Positions 23,377-33,009 of a stretch of DNA of 64,000 nucleotides are shown one piece after another. The stretch comes from Viola odorata. Its lineage: Eukaryota > Streptophyta > Magnoliopsida > Malpighiales > Violaceae. Where the stretch lies: positions 54,421,931-54,485,930 of the forward strand of contig OY829541.1 of NCBI GenBank assembly GCA_963691705.1, read 5' to 3'. Under the pieces are notes generated by a model, which was not told where the DNA came from, did no database searches, and worked only from the letters and a program-made list of their open reading frames with translations. Numbering within the stretch: position 1 is the first letter of the stretch; every line of letters begins with the position of its first letter. Position numbers and translations under genes: made by a program.

Positions 23377-24146
23377 AGCGGGAATTTGCTTAAATTCTTG
23401 CATGAGTTCTAACCAAGGGAGCCTAGGTTATTATAGGTGTCATGTTCTTGTTGTTTTCAGTACTTTCATGGGATGTTACAGCATTTAGAGAGGAGAATAG
23501 AGATCATTAGTTATTTGTAGAATCAACTAAGATGATCCCTTGTGATGTTTACCAATAAGGTTGTTTGTGAAATGGACCTCGGGAGTCCACAGATTGTAAT
23601 AATCACCGAATCCAGGATCACGATTTTACTTTTTTCAAAAGGAAAAGTGGTAGCTTTATACTACTAGAGATCAAAGTCATTGACAAGCTCATGGTATGAA
23701 GTAAAGCAAGATGCTCATTATCTTGTCATTATCTGAATTAACGCGCAGGAATCAGAATATAGCTTTTTAACTTTCTACTTTGTGGAATTTGAAATTCCTT
23801 TTTTACTTTTATCATCTTTTACATTACATCTGCAACAAGTTGCAATCCCTTTAAACACTACTTGTATTGCCCACGTCTATCACCTTCACTAATCATCAAT
23901 GTGAATTCAACACAATATTCTTTTTTGTTTCTAGCAGAAATTATGACCACTCGTTCATAGCTCGAGAACTCCTTTCGGCCCAGTAAGCTTACATGTGGTT
24001 CATACCAAAAAAAAAAAAAACAGGTAGCTCGCGTATCATTACATTATTCTTTCACCTTTTGAGCAGCTTATCTTTTTTGCATGCCAATCTACCGCATCAG
24101 ATGCCCCAACCCATTTTGGCAGATTTATGAAAAATAAGATGACAAG
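23377..24146. other. PP2-2 3' region and former PP2-3 promoter
   Basis: 770 bp. The left part is the PP2-2 3' UTR. The right end, up to gatgacaag before the CTCAC duplication, is the sequence that originally continued into the PP2-3 core promoter before element 2 inserted. Confidence 0.6.
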
Positions 24147-24151
24147 CTCAC

Positions 24152-24973
24152 TGATAATCCATGGATGGATAGGAGGGCTTTTCCGTCTAATGGCATCTCG
24201 GGGAGTGTGGTCGGAGCACCTTGAGCGACCTGCAAAACCACCGGAGGCTTGCTCCGGCGGAGAATCTCCAATGCCAAAGTCAGTGTTTGGATTAAGATGC
24301 AGAGAATGTAGATCGGAACAGTGTCTGTCTCTTTTTGGGAGCTCCAGATCTGTCCCTCCTCTCTTTCCCTCTAGTCCTTATGTAGGACTAGAGTGGTTGG
24401 AGTGGTTAGATCTACTGACACCTTTCCTCTTTTTTCCACAAAGTGGTTCAAAAGTAAGAGTTAATAAACATAAAGTAGAGACCATACCTTTGGGAGGATA
24501 AACATTCCCTATAGGTAATAGTTTTATAATGGTTGAGTGGGAGCAGGAAGTGCTGTCTCCCATGTGTGGCTTTGACCACTGATTTAATAGAAATAACATA
24601 CAGTGGACCTTTATTGTAGGCTTTAAGCCGTTTATGCCGAATCGGCAAGGTGCCATTTATAGCGAATCGGCACACTGCCGTTGTGTGGAATCGGCATGCT
24701 GCCGTTTGGAGAACATTGACCTGGTCAATGTTTGAAGAGGTGTCGATCCGTTTCTTCACAGCTTAGCGAGTGGATCGGCTTCGTGCCGTTTTGAGGCGAT
24801 CGGGCTAGACTTGTCCTTTGGTCACTTATTCCCGTTGACTTGGTCAATCGGTCACGATGCCGTTTCATATGTTTGACTTGGTCAAACCGGTCATGTGCCG
24901 TTTTGACTGGTCAACGGTACTTTGTGAAGGTACAATGTCCGTTATGCCCTTGTGATATACTTTTGTATTATCA
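24152..24973 (-). repeat. 3' LTR of element 2
   Basis: 822 bp, TGATAATCC...GTATTATCA on the plus strand. It carries the same AACGGC/GCCGAT motif array, in reverse orientation. Confidence 0.93.
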
Positions 24974-25599
24974 GAGGCCCAACAACAAACGAGCCCGAGT
25001 GTTTACCAAGGGCTTGCCGTTTCTGGCTTGATGCTTGTCAATCGGCATGCTGCCGTTTGTTTTAATTCGATGCAGTCATTGAGTTTTTTCTCTCAATCCT
25101 GCAAATAAATAATAAATGTCAATAAAGAAGGATTAATGCATTTAAATGCATACCTATTGACGTGGCATTTTCCCATAAAATGATGATTGCTGGTTGAACT
25201 TTCTAGGAGAAAAGTCTCTTCGTTCTATGACAAGGTTTGAATTTCGAAATTCAAAATTTGTCAGAAACGCATGCGCCGTTTCCTCATTTAATGCTCTGCA
25301 GCTTTAGTGACGTGTGTCAGTCCGATCACAATCGGTCCTGCCACTTGTCATCGTTTCGCTGGAACGGATGTGAGTTGAAGAGTTTTCTCCTTTCAAAAGT
25401 GGTTTCTCTTGGAAACCCTAATTCATTTTCTTTCTCAACGCCGCTCTCACTTTCTTCTTCCTCACAAATTTTCTCTCATTTTCTCTCTCATTTCTGCAAC
25501 TTCCTCCCGCACTTCTGGGTTCCGCTCTTCAAGATCTCTGCATTTTTAGGTATTTACCCACTCCTTTTCCCTCTTCGATTTATCGCTTGAGATTTAGGA

Positions 25600-27957
25600 A
25601 TGGCACCCAAACGCCCTCTTGTTACTGATGAGATCATTGATAGAACTCCCACTAAGTTAGATAGTGAAGACAAGTTGTATGCTGAGATGGAGGCTTTAGA
25701 AATTGAGCTGACTGATGAGTATTCTGCCATTGTTGCTTCTCCCGATGTTAGGTTGAACAGTAGTTTTGATGATAATACTAGGGTCTTGTATTCTAGGATG
25801 TTTGCCTTTGGTTTTAGGCTTCCCCTGGATTCTATGATCAAGCAGATGTTCACTCAGCATCTGTTGAGCCCAGCCCAGATTACTCCAAATTCCTGGGCTG
25901 GAATTTATGCTTTTTTGAGGGTCTGTGAATTGAATGGGATTAAATCGCCTTCACTGACTCTGTTTAAGTATTTCTTTAATCTGACAAACCGTGGGAGCTT
26001 GATGATGATTCGCCCCCGTCGGGATTCTCATTTTAACGAGATCTTCCAAAGGTATGACTCTTCTGTCAAAGACTGGAAGGAGCGTTTCTTTTTGGTTACA
26101 ACATCTTCTTCGGCCGAATGGCCTTCTGGGTTTAATCGGGAAATGAATGAGAAACACTGGCTCAAGCCAGATAACCTTGGTGAGCCTCTTCAATCCCAAG
26201 TTGACCTGTTGCTGTCGGTTAACACGCCGTTCCACACACGGTACCTGGCAATCGGCTTGCCGCTGTCTGATTGCGTTCTTGGTGAGCTTTTACTAACTCC
26301 AGCCATGTTCCGTTTTGTCCTTGTTGTATTCTTACACAAATTCCGTCTTGCAGGGAAGGCTAAGAAAGCTAAGAAGGTTGCTTCTGCTTCCATTTCTTCA
26401 ATTCGGCCGATTTCTGCGAAGGCCAAAGCTCCTGCCGAAGACAGAATGCAGACTGATGATGAATCGGCTGAAGACCGAACTGAGGATGAAGGTCCCCTGA
26501 TCGATGAGCCGATTGATGAGGGAATGGTGGCCGAAGAGGCCGCTGAGGAGAGAGGTGAGCAATCGGCTATACCAGACACAACGGTGAATTTTTCCTTTGA
26601 AGAAGAAGAAGAAGAAGACTCCCCTCTTATCATCAAACGGCGACGGGTCAGCAAGACGGTTGAGACCTCCGATCTGGCAGATCCTGATCCCCAAGTCCTG
26701 AAAGCTGCCAAAAGAATTCTCAGAAAGAGAAGGAAAGCTGAAGCAAAACGGGCCGCCAATGAAGCACAACGGGCATCCGCCGTTTCCGAACTAGAGAATA
26801 TCGAAACGGCTGAAACCGTTTCAAGGCCTGCTCCAAACATTCCTTTTCCTTCTTGCACTGATGGCTCAGGGGCTTCGGTTCCCCCTTTGGAGACGCCGTT
26901 ACAGCATCACTCTCCCATTTTCGCGGGCACATCGGTCGCTTCCGAGAGCATTCCTGATCCAGCTCGGCCTGGCCCTTCATCGCCGATGCCGATTAAACTG
27001 CACTGGGTTGCCGGTCCACCTTTGCCTGAGCCGTTTACTTCTGATGATCATGCAGTCGCTCCTCCTTCCGTTCATAGAGGTTATCTCTCAAGTCATGGTC
27101 CTGACGGGGAGATTACTCACACGGTTAGCTTAAACAATTTTGGAGAAAGCTGCCGCCGATCTCTCGGATTGAAGAGTCCTGGCAGCAAAGATTATAGGAC
27201 CGGTCAACTGATTGGTGAGATGTTTGCCAACGATGCCGACAGGAAACATTATCATCGTTTGGAATTGAGTTGTCATTTCTCCCACATGCAAAGTGTTTTC
27301 TACAGCGGCTTGTGCGCTACCCGTTATGCAGCTGAGGCCGTTGAGTTAAAGCTTGAAAAGGGCAGAGAGGCACTTCGGCAATCAACCGCTGAAGTCGCTT
27401 CCCTTCAGAAAGAGAATGAGACTTTGAAGGCCTCTCATGAGACGGACAAAAAAGCTGTTATGGATGCTCGAAGCAGACTGGCTGACAGCCTAAAAGAAAG
27501 AGATGGTCTTTCTGCCATGGTCAGGGATGAGCAGAGGAGAAACGGTGAGCTGCTAGAGGAGAAGACTGCTCTATCCGATTCCGTCGCCTTGCTCTCGGGA
27601 GAGAAAGCTTCTCTTGCCGATTCCGTTGCCAAGCTAACTGAGGAACTTAGCGCGGCCCGATCCGATTTGCAAGCTGCCAGAAATGACATTGCCGTTAAGG
27701 AAGCAGAGCTGCTGAAAGTTCCTGAGAAGATCGGTTGGTGGAGAGAGAGGATGAAGAACATCATGTTGGAGAGCTATGTCTCCTATTATGGCGAGAAGAA
27801 TTTTCACCCTGACAATCTCTCGCGATATGTTGCTGCTGGAGAAAGGATTGCCGAAGCTAAGGAGTATGAACCTTTCTCCGATTCAGATGTAGATGAAGAT
27901 GATGATGATGTTCCTGTTGGCCCTAACGCCGCTTCTGGATCTGGGCCGTTAGTATGA
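25600..27957 (+). CDS. antisense 785-aa ORF of element 2 (PF04195-like)
   Basis: 785 aa from ATG 25600, exactly the length of the element 1 copy and nearly identical over the N-terminal domain, coiled coil and acidic tail. Differences are scattered substitutions (for example DDNTRVLYSRMFAFGFRLP versus EDNTRVLYSRMFDFGFKLP). No stop or frameshift is present. It is transcribed toward gag, opposite to the element's genomic strand. An intron-like segment 26282-26353 has GTGAGC, TACTAAC and TTGCAG and is a multiple of three. The function is unknown; a DNA- or capsid-associated coiled-coil protein is a guess. Confidence 0.82.
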   Translation: MAPKRPLVTDEIIDRTPTKLDSEDKLYAEMEALEIELTDEYSAIVASPDVRLNSSFDDNTRVLYSRMFAFGFRLPLDSMIKQMFTQHLLSPAQITPNSWAGIYAFLRVCELNGIKSPSLTLFKYFFNLTNRGSLMMIRPRRDSHFNEIFQRYDSSVKDWKERFFLVTTSSSAEWPSGFNREMNEKHWLKPDNLGEPLQSQVDLLLSVNTPFHTRYLAIGLPLSDCVLGELLLTPAMFRFVLVVFLHKFRLAGKAKKAKKVASASISSIRPISAKAKAPAEDRMQTDDESAEDRTEDEGPLIDEPIDEGMVAEEAAEERGEQSAIPDTTVNFSFEEEEEEDSPLIIKRRRVSKTVETSDLADPDPQVLKAAKRILRKRRKAEAKRAANEAQRASAVSELENIETAETVSRPAPNIPFPSCTDGSGASVPPLETPLQHHSPIFAGTSVASESIPDPARPGPSSPMPIKLHWVAGPPLPEPFTSDDHAVAPPSVHRGYLSSHGPDGEITHTVSLNNFGESCRRSLGLKSPGSKDYRTGQLIGEMFANDADRKHYHRLELSCHFSHMQSVFYSGLCATRYAAEAVELKLEKGREALRQSTAEVASLQKENETLKASHETDKKAVMDARSRLADSLKERDGLSAMVRDEQRRNGELLEEKTALSDSVALLSGEKASLADSVAKLTEELSAARSDLQAARNDIAVKEAELLKVPEKIGWWRERMKNIMLESYVSYYGEKNFHPDNLSRYVAAGERIAEAKEYEPFSDSDVDEDDDDVPVGPNAASGSGPLV
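26282..26353 (+). other. candidate in-frame intron (exitron) in the antisense ORF
   Basis: 72 nt with donor G|GTGAGC, branch-like TACTAAC 17 nt into the segment and acceptor CTTGCAG|GG. It is open in frame, so retention or removal both keep the ORF. The same signals are conserved in element 1 (minus strand, about 20475-20546). Confidence 0.5.
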
Positions 27958-28383
27958 ACATCTAGCAATGTTTTGGTTAATGCCGATTTGGCTCATTTTG
28001 TAGTGAACAATTATCGTTCGGAATATATATATAATTTTGCAATTTTTAGTAATTGCTACTGTTTAATGATTTCTGTTATATATATATCATACTCCAGAAA
28101 AATAAAGACAAAGAACAATTGAAATTGAACTTATCTCTTTTTGTTTAGCAGAATCGGGCGCTTGTCGTTCTGTTATGGCCGTTTTGAGGTTTGCAACCGT
28201 TTTGACTTGGCCTCTTTGTCGATTTGGCACTGGGCCGTTTTGACAGTATTGCCGATTGATAAGGCAGAAGATGTCTTTGAAAATTTGCCGCTTGCAACGG
28301 ACCTTGTAGCTTTGCCGTTTTGGAGCGGACTTTGTAATTTTGTTGTCTGTCTGATCAGCATGACCAACATGGTCTTTATGTGA

Positions 28384-28575
28384 TGGCAATGTATATATGC
28401 CTTGATGACGATATATGCATCAATAACGATATATGCATCAATAGCGATATATGCATCAATAGCGATATATGCCTCAATAACGATATATGCCTTGGTGGCG
28501 ATATATGTATCGTTGGCAGTATATGTATCGTTTGCAATATATGTATCGTTTGCAATATATGTATCGTTGGCAATT
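28384..28575 (+). repeat. 18-bp tandem repeat in element 2
   Basis: About ten units of the same 18-bp family as in element 1 (gatatatgcatcaataac and atatgtatcgtttgca variants). Confidence 0.85.
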
Positions 28576-28604
28576 TGAACCAATCAGGCTGCTGCTTTGT
28601 AGGA

Positions 28605-28895
28605 CTTATCAGGCTTTCGCTGATCAAGCTGTTGGCATCCCCAGGCAACGCCTTAGGTAGCCCTAGTAGCGTTTTGAACCAATCGGGCTGGAGCCGATTT
28701 GGTTGTTGGCGTTCCCAGGCAACGCCTTAGGTAGCCCTAGTAGCGTTTTGAACCAATCAGGCTGGAGCCGATTTGGTTGTTGGCGTTCCCAAGCAACGCC
28801 TTAGGTAGCCCTAGTAGCGTTTTGAACCAATCGGGCTGGAGCCGATTTGGTTGTTGGCGTTCCCAGGCAACGCCTTAGGTAGCCCTAGTAGAAAT
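28605..28895 (+). repeat. 74-bp tandem repeat in element 2
   Basis: Four units with 74-bp spacing, marked by AGGCAACGCCTTAGGTAGCC at about 28643, 28717, 28791 (first G changed to A) and 28865. This array is absent from element 1, which instead has the 51-bp array. Confidence 0.88.
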
Positions 28896-29235
28896 TACAT
28901 CCACCAATTCTTGGATTTTGGTGACGCGGTTCGGTCTAAAATGACTTACGTCCACGGCTGATTTGTTTTTGTTTTCTCAAGATCTGCAATCATATGAGAA
29001 ACAATACTTGCGAATATATATTTTTCATTGCTTGAAAATATTTGATAATTCATGTTATACATAATATCCCAGAAAATTTAACAAAGATAAAACAAATCGG
29101 ACTTATCTCTGTTTTTGACGGTTTGGCCAGATGCCGTTTTGAACATTTTGCCGTTTCGCCCTCTGATCTGGACAACGGCATTAAAGGGAAATCGGCTGAC
29201 CAATCTGCATATCGGCTTTCTGCCGTTTGCTTCTT

Positions 29236-30315
29236 TTATGCACTCTGGAGATCGGGTTCCTCCCGTTTCCTCCTTTGGTAGTCTGCTTCTTCCATTCTGG
29301 AATATTTTTCCACCTCAATCCGCAAAAGATCTAAGGTTTTAGGAGTGCTTGCAATCAAAGCATTTTCCAATTCTCGGTATTTACAGTTCCTTCTTACAGC
29401 CTCCGCTGCAAAGGCGAGCGCCACGTCAGGAAGGACGGCTAGCTCCGTGTTGAATCTTGCCACATATGCAGCCAACGATTCTCCGGATTTCCGCAGTGTG
29501 TCAAACAGAACGGCTGAAGATTTTTCCATCGGAATGCATGAGCTGAATCGGCTTCTGAATGCCTTTTCCAGATGCTCAAAACAGTCAACAGATCCGGCTG
29601 GTAACTTCTCAAACCAAGTGTTGGCTATCCCTTTAAGGGTCATCACAAATATTTGGCATAAAGCCTCATCATTTCTAGTAAAAAACTTAACATGTTTCTT
29701 TACTGAACTCACATGAACCGTAGGATCTGCTGTCCCATGGTAGTGATCGGACGGTAGCTTAACATGCCTGCTTACTTGATGTTTCCGAATCCGAAATGTC
29801 AACGGATTCTTTGGATCATCATCCTGCTCTTCCCGATCTGGTCGAGGAACAGATTTTCTGGACAGGTCTCGTCCACTTTTTGAGCGGTCTGTCTCGGGGT
29901 GATGCTGGGTCACCGATCTCTCTAGTCTTCTCTTTCTGGTCTGATGAACTGACCCAGCTTGTGGATCCGCCCGCGGTGGAGGCGCAGAAGAGGAGATTAC
30001 TGGCGGGTGATGGTGGATTTGTTGAGGAATAGGTTGATGACTGTTGGGCAGAGGAATTTTTTCCATGAGCGTCGCCATCATCACGTCCATCCTATGATGC
30101 AAAGCTGCAAACTCGTGCATGATTGCAAGTGGAATGCCGGCAGCAGGTAGATCTGGGTGAGGAACGCCTGGAAATGGGTTTTCTGGGAAATTAAGCCGAC
30201 GAGCAGTAGCACTTATTTCCGCTGGAAAAAGTGAAGCTTGGGCTGGTGGTGTTTCACGTTGACCCGTAGCAGCACCAGTGGGCTGATTTGATTGAAGATC
30301 TTGATTGGATGCCAT
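29236..30315 (-). CDS. retrotransposon gag (capsid-type) protein of element 2
   Basis: 359 aa from ATG 30315 (MASNQDLQ). The variable N-terminal half differs from element 1 in length and sequence; the capsid-type half (residues about 180-350) is nearly the same: KLPSDHYHGTADP, IANTWFEKLPAGS, FEHLEKAFRSRF, ESLAAYVARFNTEL. It ends EEPDLQSA with no zinc knuckle. Convergent with the antisense ORF. Confidence 0.9.
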   Translation of the reverse strand: MASNQDLQSNQPTGAATGQRETPPAQASLFPAEISATARRLNFPENPFPGVPHPDLPAAGIPLAIMHEFAALHHRMDVMMATLMEKIPLPNSHQPIPQQIHHHPPVISSSAPPPRADPQAGSVHQTRKRRLERSVTQHHPETDRSKSGRDLSRKSVPRPDREEQDDDPKNPLTFRIRKHQVSRHVKLPSDHYHGTADPTVHVSSVKKHVKFFTRNDEALCQIFVMTLKGIANTWFEKLPAGSVDCFEHLEKAFRSRFSSCIPMEKSSAVLFDTLRKSGESLAAYVARFNTELAVLPDVALAFAAEAVRRNCKYRELENALIASTPKTLDLLRIEVEKYSRMEEADYQRRKREEPDLQSA

Positions 30316-30413
30316 TTTTGAAAATGAAAACCCCAAATTATTGAGAAGGAAGAGCTTTGAATCTCAAGGCTTGCTCACTTGAAACTTCAAAAGCTCTCAA
30401 CGAAAGCACCATT

Positions 30414-31235
30414 TGATAATCCATGGATGGATAGGAGGGCTTTTCCGTCTAATGGCATCTCGGGGAGTGTGGTCGGAGCACCTTGAGCGACCTGCAAAAC
30501 CACCGGAGGCTTGCTCCGGCGGAGAATCTCCAATGCCAAAGTCAGTGTTTGGATTAAGATGCAGAGAATGTAGATCGGAACAGTGTCTGTCTCTTTTTGG
30601 GAGCTCCAGATCTGTCCCTCCTCTCTTTCCCTCTAGTCCTTATGTAGGACTAGAGTGGTTGGAGTGGTTAGATCTACTGACACCTTTCCTCTTTTTTCCA
30701 CAAAGTGGTTCAAAAGTAAGAGTTAATAAACATAAAGTAGAGACCATACCTTTGGGAGGATAAACATTCCCTATAGGTAATAGTTTTATAATGGTTGAGT
30801 GGGAGCAGGAAGTGCTGTCTCCCATGTGTGGCTTTGACCACTGATTTAATAGAAATAACATACAGTGGACCTTTATTGTAGGCTTTAAGCCGTTTATGCC
30901 GAATCGGCAAGGTGCCATTTATAGCGAATCGGCACACTGCCGTTGTGTGGAATCGGCATGCTGCCGTTTGGAGAACATTGACCTGGTCAATGTTTGAAGA
31001 GGTGTCGATCCGTTTCTTCACAGCTTAGCGAGTGGATCGGCTTCGTGCCGTTTTGAGGCGATCGGGCTAGACTTGTCCTTTGGTCACTTATTCCCGTTGA
31101 CTTGGTCAATCGGTCACGATGCCGTTTCATATGTTTGACTTGGTCAAACCGGTCATGTGCCGTTTTGACTGGTCAACGGTACTTTGTGAAGGTACAATGT
31201 CCGTTATGCCCTTATGATATACTTTTGTATTATCA
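30414..31235 (-). repeat. 5' LTR of element 2
   Basis: 822 bp, differing from 24152-24973 at one visible base (atgatatac versus gtgatatac near its outer end). The PBS lies just inside it on the minus strand (GCTTTCGTTGAGAGC, about 30393-30411). Its outer end is 15 bp from the PP2-3 TATA box. Confidence 0.93.
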
Positions 31236-31250
31236 CTCACTTTTCCATAC

Positions 31251-31258
31251 TATAAAAA
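31251..31258 (+). promoter_or_regulatory. TATA box of PP2-3
   Basis: TATAAAAA (31251-31258). The ATG at 31267 is only 16 nt away, too close for a normal start site; the ATG at 31291 is 40 nt away. Element 2 ends at 31235, so the core promoter is separated from its old upstream region by 7 kb. Confidence 0.65.
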
Positions 31259-31290
31259 TAGTGTGCATGAAAGAAACCGAGTACAAAGAA

Positions 31291-32487
31291 ATGGGGGCAA
31301 GGTTGTCACAGGATGAGGCTTCACAACCACAACTAGGCCAAGCACCTCGATATAGTGAGACATGGCACGTTGTGGATGAACCTACAGATCCGATTACTAA
31401 ATTCAAGAAAGAAGAAAGAGCTGCAGAAGCCGGAGATAGTAGGTTTAGTGATGCTAGAAGCAACACAGCAGAAAGAATCCAATCCAAGAAAGAAGGGAAA
31501 GTTGCAGAAGCAGGAGATGGTAGTACGTATGGTAATACTAGAGCCAACACAGCAGCAGAGATCCTATCCAAGAAAGAAGAGAAAGTTGCAGAAGCTGGAG
31601 ATAGTTGGCATGGTAGGACTAAAGACCAGAAAGCAGCAGAAGTTAAGTTACCGCATAACTATGAAGCTATACTTAGAGAAGCAGATTCACCGATTGATAG
31701 GTCCTCAACAGAAAAGCTGCACGATCGACTCTGCAATGGAGTTTTCTTGAACAAAAAGAGAGAGGTAAGTCCATTTTCAGCTCCTTCATACATATTCTTT
31801 GTTCCCGAAACAATCACTTTTCTATCAATCTGTAACGAAACCTGTCAGCTCAAGTTATCTTGGCTATTTTACTGCAGAAGTACTGGGTTGAAAAGAAGTC
31901 CAATGGCAATTGCTTCATTTTGTTCGCAAGGAATCTCTCAATCACTTGGGCTGAAGATACTCGTTTCTGGCACTGGTCTTCTGTATATGAGACAAGGTAG
32001 TCTAATAACTTATACTAAGCATTTGATTGCACTAGGATTCCTATATTTCGCATCTGAATCTATTCAATCAAACCCAAGCCATGGTTCCTAATCCTAACCA
32101 CGATTTCCATTTGCCAGCAATGTGTCAGTTGATGTGGCCGAGTTACAAAATGTTTGCTGGCTGGAAATACATGGAAAGTTTGACCTGACCAGACTCACCC
32201 CAGGCATCTTGTACGAAGTTTCATTTATTATAAAGCTGAGAGACCCAGCTTATGGATGGGAAGTTCCAGTGAACCTCCGGCTCAGCCTCCCAAATGGAAT
32301 CAAGCAAGAACGCAAAGAAAAGTTGGTGACAAAGCCACGAGAGCAATGGATAGAAATCCCAGTTGGTGAGTTCAAAACCGCACCAGAAAGTGCTGGAGAG
32401 ATGGAAATTTCTATGTATGAATATGAAGGTGGGGAATGGAAAAGGGGACTCGTCATCAAAGGCGTTGCCGTACGTCCAAAAAACTAA
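31291..32487 (+). CDS. phloem protein 2-like lectin with long N-terminus (PP2-A1 type), copy 3
   Basis: Exons 31291-31764, 31878-31996 and 32118-32487 give 320 aa. Starting at 31267 in the same frame would add 8 residues. The lectin part has KYWVEKKSNGNCFILFARNLSITWAEDTRFWHW split across exons 1-2, then NVCWLEIHGKF, DPAYGWEVPVN and EGGEWKRGLVIKGV. The region LPHNYEAILREADSPIDRSS is the PP2-A1 upstream block. The N-terminal 120 residues carry three degenerate repeats around SKKEGKVAEAGD. If 31291 is used, the protein starts MGARLSQ, which fits a plant N-myristoylation signal (Gly2, Ser6). Family role: phloem/defence lectin. The coding region is intact; its upstream promoter was displaced by element 2. 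Confidence 0.88.
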
Positions 32488-33009
32488 GGTCAAGCATCAT
32501 AATCTACCAAATATCAAGAAATAAATGAATTTACCAATAATCTACAGTTGATGGTCAAGTCACCAAGGCCATGGGTGCTTGAAACAAAGATCCATGACTA
32601 TGTGCTATGATGAATGACTGTAAGTAGAGTTAGTTACTTTACAAACGAAGATGAATTATGGCCTTAATTAATGTTGTTTTACATTTTCATTCTTATATCT
32701 TAAGGATGCAAAGCTAGCATTGAAATCATAGCTACAGCCCTTTGCTTAAAAGGTTCACATTATCCCAGTTTGGCCTACACAACGAAATCATCTAACAACT
32801 CAAATGGTAAAAATCATGACTCGAATAAAAAAAACCAACATATAACCGGTTCCTTTTGTTTTGAAAAAATAAACAACATTGTATCTTCTTATGTAATCTG
32901 ATTAGGAGAGGGTAAATTTAAATGCATAAAATGAAGAAAAAAAAATTATGCACATGTAAGGCACCTGCTTGTTTCGACAGAGCTCTGAAGGAGGATAAAG
33001 ACGGGCATC
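32488..33009. other. tail-to-tail intergenic region, PP2-3 / IMPL1
   Basis: About 520 bp shared by two convergent 3' UTRs. No other feature seen. Confidence 0.6.

Larger units (their letters stand above)
24152..31235 (-). mobile_element. non-autonomous Ty3/gypsy-type LTR element 2 (gag plus antisense ORF, no pol)
   Basis: 7,084 bp, flanked by CTCAC (24147-24151 and 31236-31240). It is the same family as element 1 but on the opposite strand: 5' LTR at 30414-31235, gag minus 29236-30315, antisense ORF plus 25600-27957, 3' LTR at 24152-24973. Its LTRs differ from each other at one visible base but differ from those of element 1 at many, so this is an independent insertion and not a local duplication. 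No pol motifs. It lies immediately upstream of PP2-3. Confidence 0.92.

Noticed and set aside
24152..31235. Element 2 as a local inverted duplication of element 1
   Set aside because: Different target duplications (CTCAC versus CTTAG) and greater divergence between elements than between LTRs of each show independent insertion.
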